Assembly: GCA_021464525.1 (NCBI GenBank) | Contig: JADRCO010000422.1 | Span: 1-34,030 of the forward strand | Source of the DNA: Rhizophagus sp. LPA8_4_AMF | Taxonomy: Eukaryota; Glomeromycota; Glomeromycetes; Glomerales; Glomeraceae | Length of the DNA stretch: 34,030 nucleotides | Direction: 5' to 3' | Notes under the pieces: generated by a model | What the model was told of the DNA's origin: nothing | The model's database searches: none | The model's input: the letters and a program-made list of their open reading frames with translations, nothing else | In this document: piece by piece, positions 20,423 to 31,120 of the stretch | Layout of the letters: the number at the start of each line of letters is the position of its first letter | How positions within the stretch are numbered: the stretch's first letter is position 1 | Program-made: the position numbers and the translations under genes

Positions 20423-21109
20423 TGTCTCATATTTTATATAAGAAAAGGAGCAACTGATGAAAATTGATACCTCATATTAAAATGACAAAATAAAAAAAAA
20501 AGCATTATTATGTTATAAATCTTTTATTCTATTTTTGTGCAATAATAAAAATGTATGAATTTGGATAAAACTTCTATTATTATCTTTGTAAAATGATTAT
20601 ATTAAGAATATGTTTACTCTGTTTCTACGCAATCAGTAACTAATCAGTACCAGCAATAATGATTAAGGAAATCAATACATCAATTTGTTAAGTTTTTATG
20701 TAAGAAATACGATTGGCATTTGAGAGGAATGTAGGACTTTTATTTAAAACTATGAAACGGGTTTTGAAGATTGTTGAATCTCTGGTAACAAGACGGTTAG
20801 AAGAGAAGATTTCAATCAAAGAAATAATGTGTATTGAAGATAATAATCTAGCTTGTGGTTTCTTTAGTATAGAAACTTCATGTATATAGATTGCGAAATA
20901 CCTGAAAGGCATTACTTCGCAATGTGGACTTTGCTCTGCATTAGAAATGTTGGATTTTAGTACAGAATAAAATGTTCTCTCCAACATTAAAAAGTACAAC
21001 ACAAAGAGGAAGCATTGATGGTTTATTCGAAATAATTAATAAACTATTGGATAAAGTATTAGGTAATATCGATTTTCATACTATTTATCAGGTCTTTGTT
21101 GTATAGTTA
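20423..21109. other. Decayed coding-like debris
   Basis: Scattered open stretches on the plus strand, such as MKRVLKIVESLVTRRLEEK near 20750-20810 and SPTLKSTTQRGSIDGLFEI near 20980-21030, look coding in style but are separated by stops. I cannot assign a family. The 104-codon minus frame at 20688-21002 is probably a shadow. Confidence 0.35.
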
Positions 21110-21307
21110 TTGAACGAAAAAAATAATCATTTCAAAATTCTTTATTATAACGTAATATTAGATTTCATTAATGTTACCAAACAGGATTCTAAACCTTATT
21201 CTCAAAAAGAAATTGGAATATTATGGACAGAATTTATACATCTTTTCAATAAGAAAAAAAGGTTTCCCAATTCACAAGTACATATAAATCATTGGCTAAG
21301 AAATTAA
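21110..21307 (+). pseudogene. Unrecognised fragment, likely the 3' end of a multicopy gene
   Basis: A 65-codon frame contains SKPYSQKEIGILWTEFIHLF and ends KKRFPNSQVHINHWLRN. Its lysine/asparagine-rich yet structured composition and its position after the stretch at 20980-21060 suggest a C-terminal remnant of one of the lineage-specific families. I recognise no domain. Confidence 0.3.
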
Positions 21308-23222
21308 GAAATTAAATTTCAATATTAGTGAAAATACACTGTTAAAGTTACAGACACATCTCTTCTACAAACAAAGAAAGCAAAAGAGCGATTAGGGTAT
21401 GTTAACCAATGAAAAATGATTATGTGGTTCCAAAGTTATGAAAGTTATTATATGTATTCAAATTAGTTGTTATATTTTTTTTGTTCATAATGTTAGAATG
21501 CACAATATTAACGGCGATAAAATAAAATATGGAAGAAATTAATTCTAGTTTTTCGCAGTGATGAATAAATAAGAGTATAATCAAGATAACTTAAATCATA
21601 CTACTTCATGTTTAATTCAATTTTCATTAGAACTGGAACTCCAGAAATATTTACGAGATTATTTTTACTGTTTGAAAAAAAAATATGCTTGGTCACCTTT
21701 ACTGCTTCATTTACAGATGATGAAGTTAATTATCAAAGGCTGATAATTATTACCTAGAATCAGTTATGATATTTTTAAAAACATTTATTTCGTTATTTCG
21801 TGCAATTATTATTAATCTGATCTTATATAATAAAATAATTACAAGAAAACTGTTTGGCAAATATATCTGATCTTCGCCATCACAACAATTCTTTTTTATT
21901 CAATTATTCGAAGATTTCAACATGTACAAATTATTTCATACGTGAACGATAGATGAAATGGTAATTGAATGATTAATATATGGATCCTGATCAATACCAT
22001 TATGAAGCAATGTAACCATAGAGATTAGGGATGGAAATAGCACAAATGTTATTGATAAAAAGTGATCGAAAAAAGAAAACACTAATTTAAACATATTGCA
22101 GCCTTGTTTATTATGTAAATAATGAGGAATAGGGAGTTTAATTTTTATTCCCGACCAATTAACATTTTCACTTAAATTGATAACAGCCATTAAATATTTT
22201 CTCACTGTAATGACGGCTGACGGCTGATGTAGTATAAGATTTAATTTGAAACCATGATTGAGATGAAGATAATCCGCTAAATAATTGTTGTAAAACAATA
22301 AACAGTTATGATTTGACTGCATGGAGTATCTCGTTTTATGGCGTGATTTAACAAGTAATTAATATTATATAATATTATTCCATCATATATTAGAAATTGT
22401 CACATCGGTGCTTGGTTCTGTTAAAAGGTGATACGAATAATAATACAATAATACAAATTATTCGAAGAAATTTAAAAAGATAGTGAATTTATGGATTTGA
22501 TTTATATGTACGATACACAAAGTAAATTCGTGGAACGCTTCAAGTTATTACTGTTATAATGGAGATGTCCGCTTATTTTAGATACGATAAAATTTTAAGT
22601 TGAATTTAAGCTGAAGAAAAGATTAATTTGGCTATTCTAACGGGTTAGTTAAGGTGCAGCAATTTACATTAATGAAATTTATCATTCATTGTATATAATC
22701 CCTTGAATAAATTTAGTAGTTACTTTCATAGTAAGATTCGTCGATATCTTCTTTATCAATAGATAAATACAAAAAAAAGTTTTCTGATGATAAATTATAT
22801 CAATCAGGTCAAGAGAAGAGTTTTGCCGAATTTGTTTAATAATAAAAAAATAGGTTATAATAATGGTAATAAATAGATAGATCTAAGTCATCCAAAAAAG
22901 CCCTAAAATAAGTCAAGAAATTAATCTTAATTAAAGTTGATCTCGATCCGATTCGGCTGATTAATAAGAGAGCCTTTAACATAACAACTTAATAATTACA
23001 AGTCTTTAACATAAAAAGATTTTACATATTAATACTCATTAATCTCATTAATCTGTCGAATCGATGATCAAATATTCTCTTTTAACTGATTGGATGACAT
23101 TTAATATCCACATAACACGTGACAAGTGTATCACACGTTCTGGCGTAATTTTGTACAACAAAAATACTACAAATATTCCAAACTTTAATAAACCTTTTTT
23201 TTTTTACGGTCAAAAGATTAAA
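21308..23222. other. Intergenic DNA upstream of the F-box gene
   Basis: No supported gene. The 128-codon minus frame at 21936-22322 has no recognisable domain and no splice context. A short direct repeat, gacggctgacggctgatg, lies at about 22212-22229. The last 160 bp are an open 5' extension of the F-box frame and probably 5' UTR. Confidence 0.4.
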
Positions 23223-24605
23223 ATGTTAAGACTCAATATAGACTGTCTTGTGCTCATTTTTAATGAAGTGCGAGACAAAAATTCTTTACATTCTTGTCTT
23301 TTGGCTAATAGAGAATGGTGTCGTTTAGTAGTTCCTATATTATGGAAAAATTTTTCTTGGTGTAACGAAGACGAGGATGAATCGATTTTTTTCGACACGA
23401 TACTTTCTTTATTGCCATCCTCTTCAAGACAATATTTATCTAATAATCGTATTAAATTACCTCCATCAATTCTTTCAAAACCTCCATTATTTAATTATAT
23501 TAGTTTTTGCAAATTTCCAGAAGCCAATACTATAAAAAGAATTACGGAAATGGTTTTAGACTTTAATAATTTTGATAGCAAAAAAAGAAATCTTTTAGAA
23601 CAAGAAATTTACAAGTTATTTGTTAGTCAATGTAATAATGTTAAAGAATTAAATTGGACAAATTCACAACCTTTATCATTATTTCCTGGAGCATCAACAT
23701 GCTTCTCTCAATTACATAGTTTGTTTATTGATCCTGATTGCGTAAATTCAAATGCTCTTTATCAGATATCAAAAATTTGTAGATATTTAAATACATTAAT
23801 TATTTATAATTGTTCTCAAGATCTTCCTGAATTAGTTTCTTTGATAGATTCTCAAAGAAATTTAAAGAATGTAAAAATTTATAGTGACAATGATTGGAGA
23901 AGAAATTATAAAAAACTAAGCGAAGCATTAGCTAGAAAGAGTAATACGATAAAACATCTTCATTTGAACTTATTATCTGACTCATCTTCATTATCATTAG
24001 ATGATCTAACAGTATTATCAATTTCTGGTTGGTATGCAAATGATGAAATTAGAGAATTTCAACGTTATCTTTCAGTTTTAAAATTTCCGGACCTTCAATC
24101 CCTTTATGTTACGGGTTTAGTTTATACTTACCATTTGGCAACATTAATTCAAAAAACAAATGGGAATATTTCGCGTGCTTTCTTTAATGGTACCAATAAG
24201 GAAGACATAGTAATTTTGATTCATGCAATTGCTAATCATTGTCGAAAAATTGAAATTTTACATATGAAACTTAACCCTAGACATCTGATCTTATTGTTAA
24301 GTAATTGTAAAAATTTGGTAGAAATAAACCTTTCACGTGATTACAATGATAATGACTTATCTTCAGGTGATGATTTATTAAATATTTTAGCGGAATATTC
24401 ACCAAAATCCTTGACTAACATAACCATTAGTTTATCGAACTTTTCAACTTGTGTTTTAAAACAATTTTTTGAAAGCTTTAGAAAACAACCCTTAAATTAT
24501 TTTCATATTAAGGATAAATATCTTCTTAATGAATATCAAAATATAGTTAGGAAATTTATTAATGAAGGAATAGTAAAATATTCAAATGTTTGTCCATATT
24601 TATAG
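23223..24605 (+). CDS. F-box/LRR protein
   Basis: A single-exon gene of 460 residues. It begins MLRLNIDCLVLIFNEV, followed by LHSCLLANREWCRLVVPILW, a typical F-box (residues 1-46). The F-box binds Skp1 and so places the protein in an SCF ubiquitin ligase. The remainder is irregular leucine-rich repeats (for example LHSLFIDP, LNTLIIYNC, LKNVKIYS, IKHLHLNLLS, LQSLYVTG, IEILHMKLN, LVEINLSRD), expected to bind the substrate. The frame is open 53 codons further upstream to 23064, but the internal ATG at 23223 places the F-box at the N-terminus as in family members, so I chose it. Such F-box/LRR genes are greatly expanded in Glomeromycotina. No defects are seen; the substrate is unknown. Confidence 0.88.
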   Translation: MLRLNIDCLVLIFNEVRDKNSLHSCLLANREWCRLVVPILWKNFSWCNEDEDESIFFDTILSLLPSSSRQYLSNNRIKLPPSILSKPPLFNYISFCKFPEANTIKRITEMVLDFNNFDSKKRNLLEQEIYKLFVSQCNNVKELNWTNSQPLSLFPGASTCFSQLHSLFIDPDCVNSNALYQISKICRYLNTLIIYNCSQDLPELVSLIDSQRNLKNVKIYSDNDWRRNYKKLSEALARKSNTIKHLHLNLLSDSSSLSLDDLTVLSISGWYANDEIREFQRYLSVLKFPDLQSLYVTGLVYTYHLATLIQKTNGNISRAFFNGTNKEDIVILIHAIANHCRKIEILHMKLNPRHLILLLSNCKNLVEINLSRDYNDNDLSSGDDLLNILAEYSPKSLTNITISLSNFSTCVLKQFFESFRKQPLNYFHIKDKYLLNEYQNIVRKFINEGIVKYSNVCPYL

Positions 24606-25139
24606 GAAATACAATATGTATTTCTTATACGCTTAATGAAATCTCTATGAATTATGATTCATTCAAAGAATGGTTTGGTTTGAATGTTAAAATCAAGAAT
24701 AAATCTTTTACTATACAAAGAATTTATTTGTGTAATAAGAAGTAATCAAAATTTAAATATCGAGATATTTTTTTTAAAAAATTTCCAGAATGTTTAAAAT
24801 TTACAATTAAATTTGTATTATTTGTATTAGAATATTATAAATCAAATAAATGTACAGTATTTTTACCTAGAAAATTGTGTATAATAGTTCACCTTTATCA
24901 TATGATTGATTAACATAAACATACGATATTAATCAAAAAACTGTATTTCCCGATTCAAATCGCACAGCCCCTATTCTTTCATCAAGAATTTTCCGATATC
25001 ATACTGCGCACTCACCATTGCTCGAAGTCAGAAAAAGGATGCTGAAATTTTAACTAGAAAAATTTTAATTCATATGATCAATTTCAGCAGAACACTTTAT
25101 TATTTTTTTCACGCTTCTACTGCTATACTTTTATCTGGG
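24606..25139. other. Intergenic, 3' of the F-box gene
   Basis: A small hairpin, gaaatac-aatat-gtatttc, lies directly after the F-box stop codon at about 24606-24624. The rest is AT-rich with no supported gene. The decayed LINE may begin within the right part. Confidence 0.4.
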
Positions 25140-26760
25140 AACTTAAGAGCGTAACTTCATGAATTAGTTGATTTATAGCTGTACTTTCAAAATACATTTA
25201 ATACCTCATTCTGTGGAAATTCCTTGGCTGAAGCACAAAGCATAACTAACCGGTCAAATGTTTGTGAGGTATTCGAAATAATGCTGGAAGATATTATTGG
25301 AAGTACGTAAATGCAATGACACATGATAAACATTTAATTATGCAATTTAATTTGCAAATTAGTTAAAGGTCAAGTAATCAAATTGCAGATCGCCTAGCGA
25401 AAGCAGGTTCTATTATTTAAGACCCCATAATAGTTAATTTTAAAATTTTCAACAAATCCACTTTAGGCTTCATCAAATGGAATAATTTATACATAGTAGA
25501 TCGGAATATCAGACAGTGGAGTAATACTCCCATACGTGCTAACATTTTTAATTCACTCGTCAATAATGCGTCACTCAAACCGATAGAACAGCAAATACTG
25601 GAGAGGCAAGTGGATTGGTACTATTCACGCTTATAGATTAATCATAACCCATTCGACTCCCCTACTGTGACAAATTATCCCGTCTTCATGGTTCACGCAT
25701 CAAAAAAATCCAAAATCCAATTTCATTTATTCCACAGCGGATATTTACAACGCGCCTTTATCCGTCTGGACCTATATTTTGCACTGAATGTAGATCAAAC
25801 AGTATCACAACCAGACACAAATGAACCATTTGACGTTATGTCTTAATCATTCAAACAAACATAAAGATATTCTCTTCACTTTAATCGAAACGCACGCTTC
25901 TGGTCTTACTTTCGACTTAAACAATTCTCCATTATTTAATAGTGAACATGAATGATAACACCATGATTGCCAAGGATCATTCTGTTTTCATATTAATTCA
26001 CAATCTAGTTCCATCAGAACTTTCATCCTTATTTCATAATTAATTACATAGGAAAACGTGCCTTGCGTGTCGAACTTTTTATGGAATTTATTTTACCGTT
26101 ATTCCAAGATTTAAACAAGGTCACTTGGATGGAACGTTATCGTAATTTTAAACAATGGGAATTATCCCTAGGAATTACCCGGAAAAAGAAAAAATATTAT
26201 CGCCAGACGTACAAACAACAACTCAAATACAAACTCCACAACCTTCTATGAACCGAACGAATAATCACGCCCACAACAATAATTTATATAAACCTTATTC
26301 TAATCGTCAAGAACGTTTAGACAGCACTGCACACATTAAGTGGACTTCTTGTAACTTTTTACATTCGGAAACATGGGAAAATCATCATGATGCTCTTTTA
26401 TTTGATCAATAGATTTTAATAGTTTTTTTTATAATTTTCTACTTTTGTTATTTTTTAAATTTTCTTGTTTTTTTATTTTCTTTTTTTTCGATTAGCTTTT
26501 GTACTCTGAATATAAGGGACTTTCTTCTTTTTTTTTTCTTTTTGCCAAGGTGTCAACGTCATACGGCGTTTTGGTTACTGTTTTTATTTGAATTACTTTC
26601 GATTCTATTATATAGTCTCCATGTAATTTGTACTGTAACTTGGTTCACATTGAGAAATAAAAATAAAAAGGTCACAATAATCACAATTAGCAAAAAAATA
26701 CATAAACTAGCCAGCTTTATTTATGTGTTATTGATTTAAAATTATAATGCCGCTAAAAGC
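25140..26760 (+). mobile_element. 3' remnant of a LINE-type retrotransposon with RNase H
   Basis: The frame around 25375-25415 reads SSNQIADRLAKAGS, the C-terminal signature of an RNase H domain. It is followed by an open stretch at about 25440-25637 (LGFIKWNNLYIVDRNIRQWS, SLKPIEQQILERQVDWYYSRL) ending in TAG. A cysteine-containing piece (FCTECRSN) lies near 25780. Two overlapping tail frames run at 26063-26251 (RYRNFKQWELSLGITRKKKK) and 26155-26412 (ending NHHDALLFDQ). Multiple stops and shifts show it is dead. 26413-26760 looks like its 3' UTR, ending in A-rich sequence. The reverse transcriptase part is absent, so this is a 5'-truncated or eroded copy. Confidence 0.6.
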
Positions 26761-26883
26761 AAAAAATTAAAAATTATATTATACACCTCGTTGATTATGT
26801 CATGTTAAAAAAATACTTCATATTTCTTTTTCTATTTCCAATCATGTCCCTTCAATAATAAATTTTAAATTGATTTTTGTCAT
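26761..26883. other. Short spacer, 3' flank of the Uma2-like gene
   Basis: AT-rich sequence between the LINE tail and the minus-strand stop codon of the Uma2-like gene. No specific signal is seen. Confidence 0.4.
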
Positions 26884-27855
26884 CTAAAGAGAAAGAAACG
26901 CGTCTTGTATTACATATAGATCCAAATTGAATCCATTTCCTAAATTGACAGGAATGCCAGCAGGAGAACCGTTGAATATTGCAGCTGCAGGTATGTTTAT
27001 TTGATAAACTTGGATGCCAGGCCGATTACATGCAGGTGCCGAATGCCTGCCAACACCGGTAATATTTTGATCAGGAACACCCATGCGTCTAAAAAACCTC
27101 AACGTTCTGATGTGCATAGGAGCCGTTCCGAATGATTTAACTAGAACGGGCCTTCCAGAATTGTTACTAGCACGCTCGTATACAAATACTATTAAAGTAC
27201 GGGTTCCATCTCTGCGACGAGTGAATATCTTTACTGCGATATATACTTGGACCGTGGTTCTTTGGGAAAAATACTTTATTGCCTTAGAATGTAAACTTCT
27301 AATTCCTTCAGAAAAGCCGACTTCCACAACGACTGTTGGATACGCACATCCATATTTATCACATCCTTGTCCAGCTGGGGGTCGGGTAAGGTCCCGAGGT
27401 TGAACAGACCCATCAGGAATGATCGAACCACTACTACTATAAATAACATCTCGTGCAGCAAAAGTCATTAGACTGTTGTACCAAATTTTCATTTGTCCTA
27501 CGATTTCTCCAGATACCACTGCATGAGGACCGAGTGGTACTTCATGGACTATAACTTCTCCCTCAGATAAGCTCATTTTAACCGTAGATCCTGTCTCTTG
27601 ATATTTAAGGAAGGCATCTAGTGAAATATTCCTCGCAATGACGATTCCATTTTCCAAATCATCCACGGGCTCATCTTCCTCTTCTTCAATCTCCTCTTGC
27701 GTAACCACCTTATCTGTAACCAACTCTTCCGTATCTTCTCTCTCTAGTAGTTTAAGTAATTTCTCCTTTGCTGAGTCAAGAACTTCTGAAGAAAGTCGAA
27801 GTTTGTTCTTAAGTGTTTGCACTGACGGGCTTGGCGATGTTTCAGAAACGTGCAT
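26884..27855 (-). CDS. Uma2-like (DUF820) PD-(D/E)XK nuclease-fold protein
   Basis: An intronless gene of 323 residues starting MHVSETSPSPS. Residues 10-70 are charged and partly helical, with an acidic run (EEIEEEEDE). Residues 77-212 match the Uma2/DUF820 fold: ISLDAFLKYQE, GEVIVHEVPLGPHAVVSGEI, then IIPDGSVQP (D148), YPTVVVEVGFSEG (E178), K191/K194 and TVQVYIAVKIF. Together these are the D ... E ... K pattern of the restriction-endonuclease superfamily. The tail of about 110 residues is specific to this type. Uma2-like proteins are best known from bacteria; relatives occur in mycorrhizal fungi, so old transfer is possible. Their role in fungi is unknown. The frame stays open to 28056, but the extra 67 codons run through the minisatellite and encode a low-complexity hydrophobic string, so I chose the ATG at 27853-27855. 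Confidence 0.75.
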   Translation of the reverse strand: MHVSETSPSPSVQTLKNKLRLSSEVLDSAKEKLLKLLEREDTEELVTDKVVTQEEIEEEEDEPVDDLENGIVIARNISLDAFLKYQETGSTVKMSLSEGEVIVHEVPLGPHAVVSGEIVGQMKIWYNSLMTFAARDVIYSSSGSIIPDGSVQPRDLTRPPAGQGCDKYGCAYPTVVVEVGFSEGIRSLHSKAIKYFSQRTTVQVYIAVKIFTRRRDGTRTLIVFVYERASNNSGRPVLVKSFGTAPMHIRTLRFFRRMGVPDQNITGVGRHSAPACNRPGIQVYQINIPAAAIFNGSPAGIPVNLGNGFNLDLYVIQDAFLSL

Positions 27856-27884
27856 TTCAAATTTTGCAAATAAAAATTTGACAA

Positions 27885-28020
27885 GACAAAAAAAGGAGAC
27901 AAGACAAAAAAAGGAGGCGAGATAAAAAAAGGAGGCAAGACAAAAAAAGGAGGCAAGACAAAAAAAAGGAGGCAAGACAAGAAAAAGGAGGTAAGACAAA
28001 AAAAGGAGGCGAGACAAAGG
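27885..28020. repeat. 18-bp purine-rich minisatellite upstream of the Uma2-like gene
   Basis: About seven and a half copies of GACAAAAAAAGGAGGCAA, with small changes (gaga, gcga, gtaa) and one or two single-base length changes. It begins 30 bp before the chosen start of the minus-strand gene, so it lies in the 5' UTR or promoter. On the minus strand it would read as LASFFC-type hexapeptides if translated. Confidence 0.92.
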
Positions 28021-28172
28021 AAAAAAATTTATTGATATTTCTATTATTACTGACAATATAATTCAGCGCAGTATAATGACACAGTCAATCCGTATCCGGA
28101 TCAATTGAAATTTCATTATATAAACTATTTAACTATTTATCTATTTATCGATGAATTCTTATGCGGTAAAAC

Positions 28173-29064
28173 GAAAAGGAGTGGTGTCGGGTCAACCAAA
28201 TAAGTATAGTATGATGGTGAAATCGATATTGAGTATGATCTAGACACTATACTCAAGGATATATTTTCGAACGAAAAAAGTATTGTATTTATATATTTTT
28301 ATTTACAAATTTATACTCAATTAAGAGTATAAACAGAAAAATTTTATTGTGAATTTTTTATTAAAATCTTTAAATATTTTAATTGACTGTTAATACTATT
28401 TCCTAATTAGCCAATGACAATTCCATTACACGAATTTTCGCTTCACGTCCCCTTAAAGCAAGTTCACGTTCTTTTAATGCCAAATCTTTTCAAGCTCTTT
28501 AAGCTTTAAAGCCAACTTATATATATATATATATATTTATTTATTTATTTATTTATTCTCTTTATTATTGTCTTCCTCACAATCACTTGGTTATAAAAAT
28601 ATGTTCTAATATTTTATCATAATTATCTTTGATTACTCTAAATATTCACATAAAAATACCTCAATAAGATCCTCTTCATAAATGACATCTTCTATTAACA
28701 AAATTAATATCCATAGTTTATATAGTGCGAGATAATATTTTTCGCGTGAAACAATGAGCAAAGATAATAATTTCTTTTATAAATAGGAAATAATATTTTT
28801 CGTGTAAAACAAGTGGAGATAATATTTTTCTTTTGTGTACCTTTATAAGTGAAATATTATTCGAAAATGATATTTCTTTACGTGGAATGAGAAAGACATT
28901 TTTTGATTTTATTATCGATTATCAAATAGTTGTACTACTGCAGAAGAGTAATAATTATTTACTATACATACGAGTAGTATTACAATTTACAAATCATATT
29001 GTTGAGTAGATTATTTCATGTGACATATTATACTTTTTTGGTTGACCCAACACCACTCCTTTTC
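28173..29064. mobile_element. Non-autonomous DNA transposon with 36-bp inverted repeats, about 892 bp
   Basis: The left terminus 28173-28208 (gaaaaggagtggtgtcgggt...) matches the complement of 29029-29064 (gaaaaggagtggtgttgggt...) at 34 of 36 positions, with weaker similarity for about 10 bases further in. There is no transposase. The minus strand at about 28490-28408 encodes a short coiled-coil tail (ALKERELALRGREAKIRVM, then ELSLAN and a stop), which may be the end of an accessory protein kept from the parent element. I could not find a target duplication, so the superfamily is open. Confidence 0.75.
28517..28559. repeat. TA / TTTA microsatellite
   Basis: A (TA)n tract changes into (TTTA)n inside the element at 28173-29064. 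It is simple slippage DNA. Confidence 0.85.
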
Positions 29065-30640
29065 ATATTACTCCAAAAATCCTGCCATAAAAAATACCAG
29101 GAAGCTTCCAAATCATAGCAAAAATGCATACCTTATAAGTTACTTTTAAATAGCCCCTGCTATCTCCTAAAAATCCTATTATAGTAAAACTCCAGAATTC
29201 TATAAATCATCCATCCTACCTAAATCTTTGATAGTGATATGACATCCCTAAAATATTATATTTAAGAAATCATAAACTTCATAAAACTCTGAAAATGACT
29301 ATAGTAAAATAAGCCCCATAGGTTTCCAAAGGTAATTCTCTAATAGCAAAAAATCTATCAAAAATTAACCATTCAGAAATACCTTAGGATCTGCAAGAAG
29401 GTAATAAATAATGTAAAATTTTACATAGCAAAATCCAGCCAAATTCTGAAATTAAGCTGCCCAAGTACATATGATTAAAAACCTGCTAAAGTTCTGAATA
29501 ATGCTAAAAATACCTCTATATGAAATCAAACAAACAAGAAAAAGACATCCTATATTTTCTAGAATTCAAAAAAGCAAGGAAATTACAAATTAATCAACAA
29601 TATGTAAAAGTTCTAGACTGTTCTACCAGTATAGATAACTGAAAGTCACCCAAGAGACATACAGAAAGCTAATCCCACATCCAGTAGAAGTGAAAAAGCT
29701 AAGGTCCAAAACCCTTTTAAGAAAAAAAATCTTAATTAAATAAAGGTTATATACAAAAGAATATATATATTATGAATTGGCATGATGGCATTTCTAGAAA
29801 ATTTGTGAAAATCATATTTCTACAATTTAACGTTATAACTTTTATCATCCCAATTGCCAATTCTGCAATAGAACCTTATTTTCTCATTTAGCGCCCATAA
29901 ATACCAGTTGATAAAAGCGAGCCAATACGTCTTCTGTCCAGTTGACAATTGAACCGTATGCTTAAAATAATACTAAACATGATTAGGGTAAATGTCTATA
30001 GTCTTATCTTCCTGTATAAATTTGACCAGTATATATGAATTTCTTTGATATCAGAATGCACTTTTAGACCCAAAAATTTTGGCAGCAAACTGAATACAGC
30101 CAAACTGGATTATGATTGGCAATATAATAATTGATTGATCAGATCATCAGAATTTACTGATAATAAACCACTCAAAAATAAGTCAGCAATTTGATACAAA
30201 ATTCCAATCATCATATGTATTATTATAATATTTCACCAAAAATTCATATGTGGCATTTGGTAATAATACCCGATTTTTTAGGATAAGCATTTCTCCTGAA
30301 AATTTTTCACTACCAGTAATTGTATTATTGATATTTTGATAAAAGATTTGCATAAACTGGTAAAGTTCATTAAAATTAAACCCCTTATAAGCTGCCAAAC
30401 TTCTAGTTGTTAATCAAAGTTGAACTAAAGGTAATGCATTCATTAATTTTGAATTATCTGATTAGATGGATATTAAGCTGTCTAATCACGAATTTTACAT
30501 GATGATTCACAGTAATTCTAATTCAATAGCATGTTTACTATTAGGAAGAGAATCTATATAAACAATAAATTTATTTGTTACCATAATTTACCAATCAAAA
30601 ATTTTGAATTTTCAACAACTAATATAAGTATTACCGTATA
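29065..30640. other. Long non-coding stretch with strand bias
   Basis: No supported gene. From about 29080 to 29720 the plus strand is visibly poor in G relative to C, with recurring short phrases such as ccaaattctgaaatt, ctaaagttctgaataatg and ctccagaattctataaatc. That suggests an old repeat or the non-coding part of a transposon. The 71-codon minus frame at 30183-30398 is probably chance. Confidence 0.4.
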
Positions 30641-30646
30641 GCGCTG

Positions 30647-30833
30647 CATATAGTACCCCCGGTATTATTCAAAAAAGCCAGCCTAGATTGAATAGTACCT
30701 GGGGGTACTATGTGAGGAGAGGGGTACTATACGAGGAATAACCTTGGCCAAATATCAAATTTTGGCCAGAATTAGCCCTAGGTACTAATCAAAAATATCA
30801 AAATTTGTAGTTGAATAGTACCCTGGTACTATT
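30647..30833. repeat. Fold-back repeat built on GGTACTAT
   Basis: The arm 30647-30672 (catatagtacccccggtatt...) is repeated inverted at about 30688-30713 with two mismatches and one extra base, leaving a 15-base loop. GGTACTAT recurs at 30723, and a perfect palindrome with two-base spacer, AATAGTACC-CT-GGTACTATT, sits at 30814-30833. The GC-rich cores stand out from the AT-rich surroundings. Probably a MITE or fold-back element; its ends are not determined. Confidence 0.65.
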
Positions 30834-31120
30834 TAAGGGGCAAAAATTACGATCTTGACCCTCCTCGTGTTACTTTCTTGACCTGGTCAAAATATGCATG
30901 ATTATGTATGACAAAAATATTTTTTTCTTGACCTGAAATGTGATAAAAAATTATGTGATAAATTAGCTATATTAGTGATAATTAATAAAATATGCGTTAC
31001 ATTTCTGAACAATTTTTTTTTTACAAAAATTTTTTTAATTTTAATGAAAAAAACCCTATTTAATATAGACTTTAATACTTTATTGATTTTACTAAACTTT
31101 ATTAAGGGCTCCATTATTCT
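30834..31120. other. 3' flank of the intact MULE gene
   Basis: AT-rich sequence. tttcttgacctg occurs twice (about 30871 and 30924), possibly part of a repeat or of the element's end. No inverted terminus could be tested because the other end of the MULE lies outside the window. Confidence 0.35.

Noticed and set aside
21936..22322. 128-codon minus-strand frame
   Set aside because: No domain, no family resemblance and no splice context; this length is expected by chance in a window of this size.
23064..23222. Upstream 53-codon extension of the F-box protein
   Set aside because: Family members begin at or just before the F-box, and the extension has no domain, so it was treated as probable 5' UTR.
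27638..27925. Serine-rich plus-strand frame opposite the Uma2-like gene
   Set aside because: The minus strand carries the recognisable nuclease-fold domain. The serine run is the complement of its acidic stretch.
27885..28020. Possible CRISPR array
   Set aside because: The units are contiguous 18-bp copies without unique spacers, in a eukaryotic context. It is a minisatellite.
30183..30398. 71-codon minus-strand frame (MAAYKGFNFNELYQFM...)
   Set aside because: The composition is protein-like, but I found no domain, neighbouring exon or family resemblance, so it is not called as a gene.
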